Assembly: GCA_014238205.1 (NCBI GenBank) | Contig: JABABM010000021.1 | Coordinates: 1-41,087, forward strand | Direction of reading: 5' to 3' | Length of the DNA stretch: 41,087 bases | Source: Phycisphaerales bacterium | GTDB lineage: Bacteria; Planctomycetota; Phycisphaerae; Phycisphaerales; SM1A02 | Shown here: positions 17,718 through 24,578 of the stretch, one piece after another | How positions within the stretch are numbered: position 1 is the first letter of the stretch | Layout: the number at the start of each line of letters is the position of its first letter | Position numbers and translations under genes: made by a program | Notes under the pieces: generated by a model | Told to the model about the DNA's origin: nothing | Database searches by the model: none | Seen by the model: the letters and a program-made list of their open reading frames with translations, nothing else

Positions 17718-18695
17718 ATGCCCATGTCTCACCGACGCAAGATGATAACCCGTGCCCTTCGCAGGAAGTTCAAAGCAATGACTACCACTACTGCAGCCGT
17801 TGACCTTGATGTCAGGGAAGAAATCCAGGATGACTACGATTCCCTGTTCTCAGTGTGCTCCGATGATGATCTGAAAGCGATCCTCAGATTTCTCCTTGAC
17901 GAGGTCTCGGAGCTGCGCACTTTGACGAGGCATCTGCTTGCCGAATCTCCACGCTTTGAACAACTCATCACTGACACACGAGACTCGTTCAACTTCCAAT
18001 GGGGTGATATCAAGGAAGGAACTGCCCTCCTTAGCGATCCCAAGTTCGTCAAGAATGCTTCCAACCAAGTAGAAGAATACACAGGACTGTCCCGTGACTG
18101 GTTCAAGGGTAAACGGGTGCTGGACGCAGGATGTGGAAACGGACGATGGTCTGCCACCTTCTGCGCTCTTGGTGCGGAGGTGACTTCTTTCGATATTTCC
18201 GATCATGGGGTCGCCGAGACCCGCGAAGCCTGCTCCGGCGGCAGTGTGAACGTCCTGAAGCACAATGTGCTTGAGCCGCTTCCATTCAATGACACCTTCG
18301 ATCTCGTCTGGAGCTACGGAGTTCTCCACCACACCGGTGATACCTGGACAGGCTTCCAGAACCTGCTCCCCGCCGTAGCAGGTAACGGTTACTTCTTCCT
18401 CATGCTCTATGGAGAACCTCGAGCCTGGGTACCAGGGGAGTTCCGGGAATTGAATCTCTACCAGCGAATGCGATGGGCCCTTCGTGGCCGTAGTTCAATG
18501 GAGAAGAAGGAACTGCTTGAGAAGATCCTTGAACCACAACTTGTTCATGGTTTCTTCGATGCCGTCAGCCCACCAATCAACGACTGCTACTCGAGGTCCG
18601 AGGTCACCGGATGGCTTCGCCGGGCCGGCTTCCAGGACATACGAGAGACACTGGACAATCGGAACATCCATATCATTGGGCAGAAGGATGTTTAA
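17718..18695 (+). CDS. Class I SAM-dependent methyltransferase
   Basis: 325 residues. Motif I is 'VLDAGCGNGRWS' (about residues 134-145), then 'EVTSFDIS' and 'FDLVWSYGVLHHTGD', the typical order of the Methyltransf_11/UbiE-like fold. About 130 residues precede the catalytic domain, with a basic start and a helical stretch. The C-terminal part ('RSEVTGWLRRAGFQDI') matches the end of sugar or small-molecule O-methyltransferases of this fold. It lies 46 bases after the deacetylase-glycosyltransferase fusion. Several Met codons near the start (17718, 17724, 17742) make the exact start uncertain. The likely role is O-methylation of a sugar residue; the substrate is not visible. Confidence 0.82.
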   Translation: MPMSHRRKMITRALRRKFKAMTTTTAAVDLDVREEIQDDYDSLFSVCSDDDLKAILRFLLDEVSELRTLTRHLLAESPRFEQLITDTRDSFNFQWGDIKEGTALLSDPKFVKNASNQVEEYTGLSRDWFKGKRVLDAGCGNGRWSATFCALGAEVTSFDISDHGVAETREACSGGSVNVLKHNVLEPLPFNDTFDLVWSYGVLHHTGDTWTGFQNLLPAVAGNGYFFLMLYGEPRAWVPGEFRELNLYQRMRWALRGRSSMEKKELLEKILEPQLVHGFFDAVSPPINDCYSRSEVTGWLRRAGFQDIRETLDNRNIHIIGQKDV

Positions 18696-18792
18696 ACTCA
18701 GCCCTCGCTACAAAAACCGGCATGCGGCTGTGAGTATGAATGTCTTGTTGGCTGCTCCTATCTTCCTCAAGGGAACCAAGACGGGAACATGA
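18688..18792 (+). CDS. Possible 34-residue coupled ORF
   Basis: ATG 18688 overlaps the methyltransferase stop and its TGA at 18790-18792 overlaps the ATG of the next glycosyltransferase, so it bridges the 93-base gap exactly. The product is basic with a short hydrophobic centre ('MNVLLAAPIFL'). It could be a leader ORF that couples translation, or chance. No family is recognised. Confidence 0.25.
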   Translation: MFKLSPRYKNRHAAVSMNVLLAAPIFLKGTKTGT

Positions 18793-20021
18793 GCAACCCG
18801 GCCATCGAAGCCATGAAGATCGTTGCCGGATCATGTCTCACCCTGATCGCAGCCCCGATTCTGCTCCTGGTGGCGATCTTCGCCTCGATGAGGAACCGGC
18901 CAGTTCAGGTCGGCTTCGGCCCACAGCCTCTCTTGAACCACGTGTATTCCGTGCAGGCACTGAGGCGACTCGGGTTCACGGCCGAGTCCTACTGCATCCG
19001 TCCCTACCACATCACCCGGAACTTCGATCACATCCTGATCGAAGACCCTCCCGGCTTCCTTGCCTGCCTCCCCCCCCGGATTCTCTGGGTTCGCCTGTGC
19101 GGATTCGCCTGGTCGATTCGTCGCTTCCAGGTGCTTGCAATCTCCTGCCACGGCGGCCTGCTCGGTGACATCCCCGTGCTCCGATGCCTTGAACCCATGT
19201 TGATCAGGATTGCCGGTGTTCGAACCATCATCATGCCCTACGGTTCCGACGTGCAGCATCTCGATCGAAATCCAACGGCCCGCTTTCGCGAAGCGCTCCG
19301 GGTCGACTACCCGGGAATTGAAACAACCGCTCCGAAGATTCGAAATCAGGTGCAACGCTGGTCGACCCATGGTGACGTTGTAATCAACGGCTGCGACTGG
19401 ATCGATTACCTCGATCGTCGCGACGTACTGACCCTCGGCCATTTTGCACTTGATACGGATGGTCGGCAGGTCCAGGACACCTGGTCTGCACCGGCATCCT
19501 TCGAGGAAGACCGACCGCTTCGACTGCTCCATGCCCCGAACCATCCGGCAGTCAAGGGAACTGCAGCACTCAGGGCCGCCGTGGAACGACTGCAGGAAGA
19601 AGGACTCCCTCTCACGCTGGAGATCATCCAGGATCGACCCAACGAGGAAGTGCTCGAGGCCATTCTCAGGTCCGATCTGGTGGTAGACCAGCTGGTGATC
19701 GGCTGGTACGCCATGTTCGCACTGGAAACGATGGCGTCATCCCGTGCAGTGGCCTGCCACATCCGCGAGGACCTGGAACAGGTCTACATCGAAGCAGGCA
19801 TCATCGAGGCCGGCGAACTCCCCCACCTGCGAGCAGACGAGGAGACCATCGAGGACCTCCTGCGATCGGTTCTTGCTGAACCGAAACTGCTCGAGAGGGC
19901 TGCTTCCCGGGGCCGCCCGTTTGTCCAGGATCACCATTCCCTGGAATGGCTTGGGGGCGTGATGACCGATGTACTTGCAGATCTCGGGATCCACTCTGCA
20001 GGGACGCCAGCCAATGCATGA
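18789..20021 (+). CDS. GT-B-type glycosyltransferase, membrane-anchored
   Basis: 410 residues. A hydrophobic N-terminal segment (about residues 9-33) could anchor it to the membrane. The remainder has the two-domain GT-B layout: 'PYGSDVQHLD' near the domain interface, then 'LRLLHAPNHPAVKGT' opening the donor domain, and 'SDLVVDQLVIGWYAMFALETMA' in the donor-binding helix with the conserved Glu. The donor half is closely similar to the glycosyltransferase at 22189 and more distantly to the C-terminus of the protein at 15071. The stop overlaps the flavoprotein gene by 8 bases. It probably transfers a nucleotide-activated sugar to the growing glycan. Donor and acceptor are unknown. Confidence 0.8.
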   Translation: MSNPAIEAMKIVAGSCLTLIAAPILLLVAIFASMRNRPVQVGFGPQPLLNHVYSVQALRRLGFTAESYCIRPYHITRNFDHILIEDPPGFLACLPPRILWVRLCGFAWSIRRFQVLAISCHGGLLGDIPVLRCLEPMLIRIAGVRTIIMPYGSDVQHLDRNPTARFREALRVDYPGIETTAPKIRNQVQRWSTHGDVVINGCDWIDYLDRRDVLTLGHFALDTDGRQVQDTWSAPASFEEDRPLRLLHAPNHPAVKGTAALRAAVERLQEEGLPLTLEIIQDRPNEEVLEAILRSDLVVDQLVIGWYAMFALETMASSRAVACHIREDLEQVYIEAGIIEAGELPHLRADEETIEDLLRSVLAEPKLLERAASRGRPFVQDHHSLEWLGGVMTDVLADLGIHSAGTPANA

Positions 20022-21243
20022 ACATGATGCCATCATCATCGGGGGAGGCATCCTCGGGCTTGCCAGCGCGTGGACGCTCTCGAAGCGCCACCCCGACTGG
20101 AACATCCTGGTACTCGAGAAGGAAAACCGGCTCGCCGCCCACCAGACAGGTCGCAACTCGGGCGTCCTGCATGCGGGCATCTACTACCTGCCAGGATCCA
20201 TGAAGGCGACCTTGACCAGGAGAGGCAAGGATCTCATGGAGAGCCTTGCCTCCGAACGTGGTATCCCGTTTGAACGATGCGGCAAACTTGTCATTGCCAC
20301 GGATGAACAGGAGTGCAGCCGACTGGACACGCTTCATGAACGCAGCACTGCCAATGGCGTCGATTGCCGGATGGTCGGACCCGAGGAAGCAGCCGAACTT
20401 GAACCCCACGCCCGCGTCATGAAGGCCTTGCATGTCATGGACACCGGCATCATCGACTACTCCCTTGTCTGCAGCACCCTGGCAGAGGACATCATCGCCC
20501 ATGGCGGTGAGATTCGAACATCGACTCGAGTCAGCGGGTTGCGTCGTGATGGAAAGAAGGCCGTCGTCCAAGCCGGACAGGTTGAAGCCAGGACATCGCT
20601 CCTGGTCAACTGTGGTGGCCTGCAGTCCGATCGGCTTGCCCGCATGACCGGAACCGACCCTGGCGCAAGGATCGTCCCCTTCAGGGGTGATTACTACCAG
20701 TTGCGGCCGGAAGCCCGACACCTGTGTCGGAACCTGATCTACCCCGTTCCGGACCCGGCCTTTCCATTTCTCGGCGTGCACTTCACACGCATGATCGACG
20801 GAGGTGTCGAGTGCGGCCCCAATGCCGTCCTCTCCCTTGCCCGGGAAGGATACGGTCGCGCATCATTCAACTTTCGTGATGCCTGCGATGCACTGGCATG
20901 GCCGGGCCTGCACCGACTCGTTGCCAGGCATTGGCGCATGGGCTGCGCCGAGCTGCTTCGGTCCTGGAGCAAGTCTCGCTTCACTCGATCACTGCAGCGG
21001 CTGGTCCCGGACATCAGTGAAAAGGACATCATGCCCGCCCCTGCCGGGAACCGCGCCCAGGCCCTTGCACGCAATGGTGACCTGGTGGATGACTTCCTCA
21101 TCCAGCAGGAAGGTCCCTTCGTCCATGTCATCAACGCCCCGAGCCCTGCCGCGACGGCATCACTAGCCATCGCCGAGATCATTGCCGACCGGGCGGAATC
21201 GGCCCTGGGTACCCCTCCGGCTACACTGGAGACAGCGAGGTAG
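20014..21243 (+). CDS. lhgO: L-2-hydroxyglutarate oxidase-like FAD enzyme
   Basis: 409 residues from ATG 20014, chosen because the FAD-binding strand starts directly after it ('DAIIIGGGILGLAS'). 'HQTGRNSGVLHAGIYY' and 'GSMKATLTRRG' match E. coli LhgO (YgaF) closely, as do 'PFRGDYYQL', 'IYPVPDPAFPFLGVHFTRM' and the final 'NAPSPAATASLAIAEII'. LhgO oxidises L-2-hydroxyglutarate to 2-oxoglutarate and passes electrons to the membrane quinone pool. It overlaps the upstream glycosyltransferase by 8 bases and is followed after two bases by an epimerase, so it is part of the operon. Its job in a glycan locus is unclear; it may act on another 2-hydroxyacid or simply recycle 2-hydroxyglutarate. Confidence 0.85.
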   Translation: MHEHDAIIIGGGILGLASAWTLSKRHPDWNILVLEKENRLAAHQTGRNSGVLHAGIYYLPGSMKATLTRRGKDLMESLASERGIPFERCGKLVIATDEQECSRLDTLHERSTANGVDCRMVGPEEAAELEPHARVMKALHVMDTGIIDYSLVCSTLAEDIIAHGGEIRTSTRVSGLRRDGKKAVVQAGQVEARTSLLVNCGGLQSDRLARMTGTDPGARIVPFRGDYYQLRPEARHLCRNLIYPVPDPAFPFLGVHFTRMIDGGVECGPNAVLSLAREGYGRASFNFRDACDALAWPGLHRLVARHWRMGCAELLRSWSKSRFTRSLQRLVPDISEKDIMPAPAGNRAQALARNGDLVDDFLIQQEGPFVHVINAPSPAATASLAIAEIIADRAESALGTPPATLETAR

Positions 21244-21245
21244 CC

Positions 21246-22145
21246 ATGCAGATAGCAATTACCGGTTCCAGCGGATTCATCGGAACGCACTTGGTGCGTG
21301 AATGTACGCGTCGTGGCTGGTCCGTGATCGGCCTTGATGTAGCACCCCCGGCTGGAGATGAACAGGACCTCCAGTTCAGGCAATGGGACTGCATGACCGA
21401 TCCCCTCCCTGACTTGTCCGGGTGCGATGCGACCTTCATCCTGTCGCAGTCTCCTCACTATCGCCAGTTTCCCGAGCAGGCCCCTCACCTCTGGGGTGTG
21501 AATGTGCTCGGCACTGCAAAGGTTGTCGAAGCCGCCGCGGCCGCCGATGTCGGCTGGCTCTTCCTGGCATCGACCGGCTCCGTCTACGTGCCTTCCCTTG
21601 AACCACTGGATGAAGAAGCCCCGACACGCCGCAGCGATCCATATGCAGCAAGCAAGTTGGCAGCCGAGGACCTGGTCGCCCTCTATCCGGGGAATGCAAC
21701 TTCCGGCCGCTTCTTCACCGTCTATGGTCCCGGGCAGGAAAACCGGGCGATCCCCAGCATCATCGAGCGGGTACGAACCGAGCAGCCCGTCAGCCTGTCA
21801 CCGGTCCAGGGCGAGAATGAAACCCCTGGACTTCGCATCAGCATCGCCCTGGCAGACGATGTCGCCACCCGGCTGGCAGACATGGCCGAGATGGCCAGGG
21901 AAGGCACATCCATGCCGGATGTCCTGAACATCGCGCCTCCCACTGCTGCTTCCATTCGGTCGATTGCCGAAGCTGCCGGTACAGCCCTTGGAATCGAACC
22001 AGTCTTCGAAGTGACCGACTCCATGCGTGAAGGTGATTTCATCGCCCAGACCAGTCGGCTTGAAGCATTCCTTCCAGGCCAGTGGACCAGTGAACTTGAT
22101 GGCGTAGCACGCACGATCAACGAGGCTGCATCAAGCATCTCATGA
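21246..22145 (+). CDS. NAD-dependent epimerase/dehydratase
   Basis: 299 residues. The Rossmann motif is 'TGSSGFIG' (residues 6-13) and the catalytic pair is Y133 and K137 in 'YAASK', after the 'LASTGSVYVP' strand. It is slightly shorter than the 717 epimerase and differs in sequence, so it should handle a different nucleotide sugar or reaction. The start lies two bases after the flavoprotein stop. The C-terminal part ('LNIAPPTAASIRSIAEAAG') matches the usual substrate-domain helix. It likely makes a nucleotide-sugar precursor for the two adjoining glycosyltransferases. Confidence 0.85.
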   Translation: MQIAITGSSGFIGTHLVRECTRRGWSVIGLDVAPPAGDEQDLQFRQWDCMTDPLPDLSGCDATFILSQSPHYRQFPEQAPHLWGVNVLGTAKVVEAAAAADVGWLFLASTGSVYVPSLEPLDEEAPTRRSDPYAASKLAAEDLVALYPGNATSGRFFTVYGPGQENRAIPSIIERVRTEQPVSLSPVQGENETPGLRISIALADDVATRLADMAEMAREGTSMPDVLNIAPPTAASIRSIAEAAGTALGIEPVFEVTDSMREGDFIAQTSRLEAFLPGQWTSELDGVARTINEAASSIS

Positions 22146-22188
22146 TGTGCCTGGGGCTCACCGTGAAGAACCTGATGCGGCAGACACC

Positions 22189-23244
22189 ATGAACGTCCTC
22201 CACTTTCCAACGACCATCGGTGGCAATCCCCCGGCCCTTGCAGCAGCAGAGCGGTCCATCGGGCTTGACAGCGCCTGCATCTCCGACGTGCAGTACTCCA
22301 TGGGCTACCAGGCCGACGAGTTTCTCTGCTCATCGAATGCCGGCCCCCTTCAACGTGCCATGGCTCGATGCCGTGCCGGGAGGCGCCTGGCCGGGCAATA
22401 CGACCTGGTCCACTTCAATGGTGGGCAGTCCTGCCTGAATCGCTATGGCATGGGCCTGGACCTGCCCCTGTGGAGACGCCGCGGGGCACGGCTGTTCATG
22501 ACATTCCAGGGTGGTGACATCCGGCCCGAATCCGTGCTCTTCCCCGAACGAGCTCGAACCATGCGAGGCCGGATCAGTGAATCATTCCGAAGGCGATTCC
22601 TCGCCCGTGCAACAAAATGGTGTGAACAACTCTTCTGCCTGAATCCGGACCTGCTCCGGCATGTCGAGGGTGCCCAGTTCCTCCCCTACTGCTCGGTCGA
22701 CCCGATGCTGCACCAGCCGTCAGAACGTGAGCCTTCGCAACGACTGCGCATCGTGCATGCTCCAACGAGCCGAGGCGTGAAGGGATCGGAGCACGTCTTC
22801 AATGCACGCGAAGCACTCGGTGAAGAGGAATACGACTGGCGAATGCTCGAGGGAATCCCCCATGAGGATGTGCTGCGGGAACTGGACCAGGCCGACGTCG
22901 TCATCGACCAGTTCAGGATCGGCTGGTACGGGGCATTCGCCGTTGAAGCAATGGCTCGAGCCATCCCGACGATCTGCTGGATCAATGAAGCAGATCTTGC
23001 CTTGACTCCCCCCAGTTTCGCCTCGGCGCTGCCCCTGATCCGCGCAGATGGTGAGAACCTCGTCGATGTGCTCCGCGACCTGAAGGATGACGCTGCTCAA
23101 CGGGAACAACTCGGGAAGGCTTCCCGGGAGTTCACCATTGAATTCCACGACCCTGCACGAATCGCCGAAGCGATGGCTGAACTCTATGCAGGCCGGAGCC
23201 GGTCATTCTGGGATGCCTTCGAGAAGACGACGAGCGGGAACTGA
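22189..23244 (+). CDS. GT-B-type glycosyltransferase
   Basis: 351 residues from ATG 22189, chosen over an in-frame GTG at 22147 because 'MNVLHFPTTIGGNP' begins directly with the first beta-strand and glycine turn. The acceptor half contains 'YDLVHFNGGQS' and 'FMTFQGGDIRPE'; the donor half begins 'LRIVHAPTSRGVKGS' and carries 'ADVVIDQFRIGWYGAFAVEAMA', nearly the same as the protein at 18789. It is shorter because it lacks the N-terminal hydrophobic segment. It ends the plus-strand cluster. The stop codon lies in an imperfect hairpin shared with the convergent gene. Confidence 0.82.
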   Translation: MNVLHFPTTIGGNPPALAAAERSIGLDSACISDVQYSMGYQADEFLCSSNAGPLQRAMARCRAGRRLAGQYDLVHFNGGQSCLNRYGMGLDLPLWRRRGARLFMTFQGGDIRPESVLFPERARTMRGRISESFRRRFLARATKWCEQLFCLNPDLLRHVEGAQFLPYCSVDPMLHQPSEREPSQRLRIVHAPTSRGVKGSEHVFNAREALGEEEYDWRMLEGIPHEDVLRELDQADVVIDQFRIGWYGAFAVEAMARAIPTICWINEADLALTPPSFASALPLIRADGENLVDVLRDLKDDAAQREQLGKASREFTIEFHDPARIAEAMAELYAGRSRSFWDAFEKTTSGN

Positions 23245-23263
23245 GCCGTTCATTCCTCGCTCG
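23231..23263. terminator. Hairpin spanning both convergent stop codons
   Basis: Arms 23231-23244 and 23250-23263 form an imperfect 14-bp stem (perfect outer 6 bp, CGAGCG/CGCTCG) with a 5-base loop. Each arm ends at the stop codon of one convergent gene. There is no T tract, so this may be a weak bidirectional terminator. Confidence 0.35.
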
Positions 23264-23447
23264 GCGGGGAGTCCTTGCGAGCAATGACCTTCACCATGGA
23301 TGCGACGATCCAGACGATCGCGATGGTGACGGGTTTCCAGCCGTTCCAACCCGCACCCCAGCCCCCGATGATCACGATGACGAGGGTCGCAATCGTCGTA
23401 AGACTCGTGACGATGGAGTTGAACTTGCTTTCAGTCTTGTCTGACAC
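23250..23447 (-). CDS. Small two-helix membrane protein
   Basis: 65 residues on the minus strand, starting with GTG at 23447. AGGAGG at 23460-23455 (minus strand) is the best ribosome site in the neighbourhood and supports this as a real gene. Two hydrophobic stretches, about residues 10-30 and 38-55, are separated by a Gly/Trp turn ('GGWGAGWNGWKP'). The ends are charged. It lies 39 bases downstream of a larger membrane protein on the same strand and could be co-transcribed with it. No family is recognised; the function is unknown. Confidence 0.65.
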   Translation of the reverse strand: MSDKTESKFNSIVTSLTTIATLVIVIIGGWGAGWNGWKPVTIAIVWIVASMVKVIARKDSPPSEE

Positions 23448-23486
23448 GCAACAGCCTCCTGGACAGCAGGTACACGAATCGTATCC

Positions 23487-24455
23487 CTAGGCAGGGGCTG
23501 CTTCCCGCTCACCACGGAGGCACATGTACATGCCGGGTACCACGGCAAAGGCCAGGGGCCATCCGAAGAACAACCCCGGCAGACAGCAGGCCGCCGTCGT
23601 GACAACCATGATGATGGAGAACACGATCGGCACGAGCCAGATATTCACTGCCCCACCGTGCCGTGCGAGCTCACGCCCGCGACCAAGGGCCTGCCCGGTA
23701 CTCGAGGCCCCCTCGAGTGGATCCAGTACCGCGTACATCGACCATGGTGCCCAGAAGTAGGTGAATATGAGAGCGGCCAATGAAAGGATGAATGCAAACA
23801 GCAACATGAGAGGATCCTGTTCCTTGCCAAGCTCCTGCATCTTCTCCTGAAGCTTGTTCATCCTCGCATTCGCCTCGTCATAGCGTTTTGCCAGTGGATC
23901 GATGATCGCATGGCGTTCCGCAGCATTCGAAGAGTCCTTCTCAAGCTTGCCACCATGATCTTCCACATCCTTCTTCACCGCATCATCGAGCAGTCCCTTC
24001 GCCATCCCACGTTGAAAACCTGCATTGAACATCTCGGGCATCATCCGAATTTGTTCCATGCCACCTGGGTTGGCATATTCCTGGGCGGCCTGGCCTGGAA
24101 GAAAGCACAACTGCGTCAGGATTCCGATTGCAACGAGGGTCCCATAGCGTCCACGCTGTGAACGCTCTCCACCACGTGTGCGTTGCACGAGCCAGAATCC
24201 CATGTAGGCGACCAGTGGGAAGACGATGACACCGAAGATCACGGTGGTCATGACAGCTCCAACACCGGCGTTGAAAGCGACGGCGTTGTCATCGGATGCC
24301 ACACTTGCCATCACGACTAGGTTGGTGATCATGACAACCAGGTAGACGACGAGGAAGATGATCATCATGCCCAGGCACAGGCCATAGTTGTGCCTGAAGG
24401 TCGACCAGGCTGAACCAAAGAGGTCACCGAAGGAATAGCGTCGTGATTCGTTCAT
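23487..24455 (-). CDS. Multi-pass membrane protein of unknown function
   Basis: 322 residues. Hydrophobic segments lie near residues 25-50, 65-95, 106-122, 220-240 and 270-310. A long hydrophilic, coiled-coil-like stretch between (about 130-212) is rich in Lys, Glu, Met and Asn. 'ALGRGRELARHG' before the last membrane pair resembles the conserved segment of glycerophosphoryl-diester/DUF975-like membrane domains, but this is a weak likeness. GGGAG precedes the ATG at 24455. It diverges from the DUF1080-PhoD gene across 123 bases. No function can be assigned. Confidence 0.72.
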   Translation of the reverse strand: MNESRRYSFGDLFGSAWSTFRHNYGLCLGMMIIFLVVYLVVMITNLVVMASVASDDNAVAFNAGVGAVMTTVIFGVIVFPLVAYMGFWLVQRTRGGERSQRGRYGTLVAIGILTQLCFLPGQAAQEYANPGGMEQIRMMPEMFNAGFQRGMAKGLLDDAVKKDVEDHGGKLEKDSSNAAERHAIIDPLAKRYDEANARMNKLQEKMQELGKEQDPLMLLFAFILSLAALIFTYFWAPWSMYAVLDPLEGASSTGQALGRGRELARHGGAVNIWLVPIVFSIIMVVTTAACCLPGLFFGWPLAFAVVPGMYMCLRGEREAAPA

Positions 24456-24578
24456 GGATGTGTTCTCCCACTTTCTTGAAACATCCTACTTGATATGGAC
24501 GGATTTGCTTGCGCTGAGACCCGACCCGCCAGACCATTGGGGATCCTCCATTGAGGTAGCATGCAGCCAGGAGGAAGC

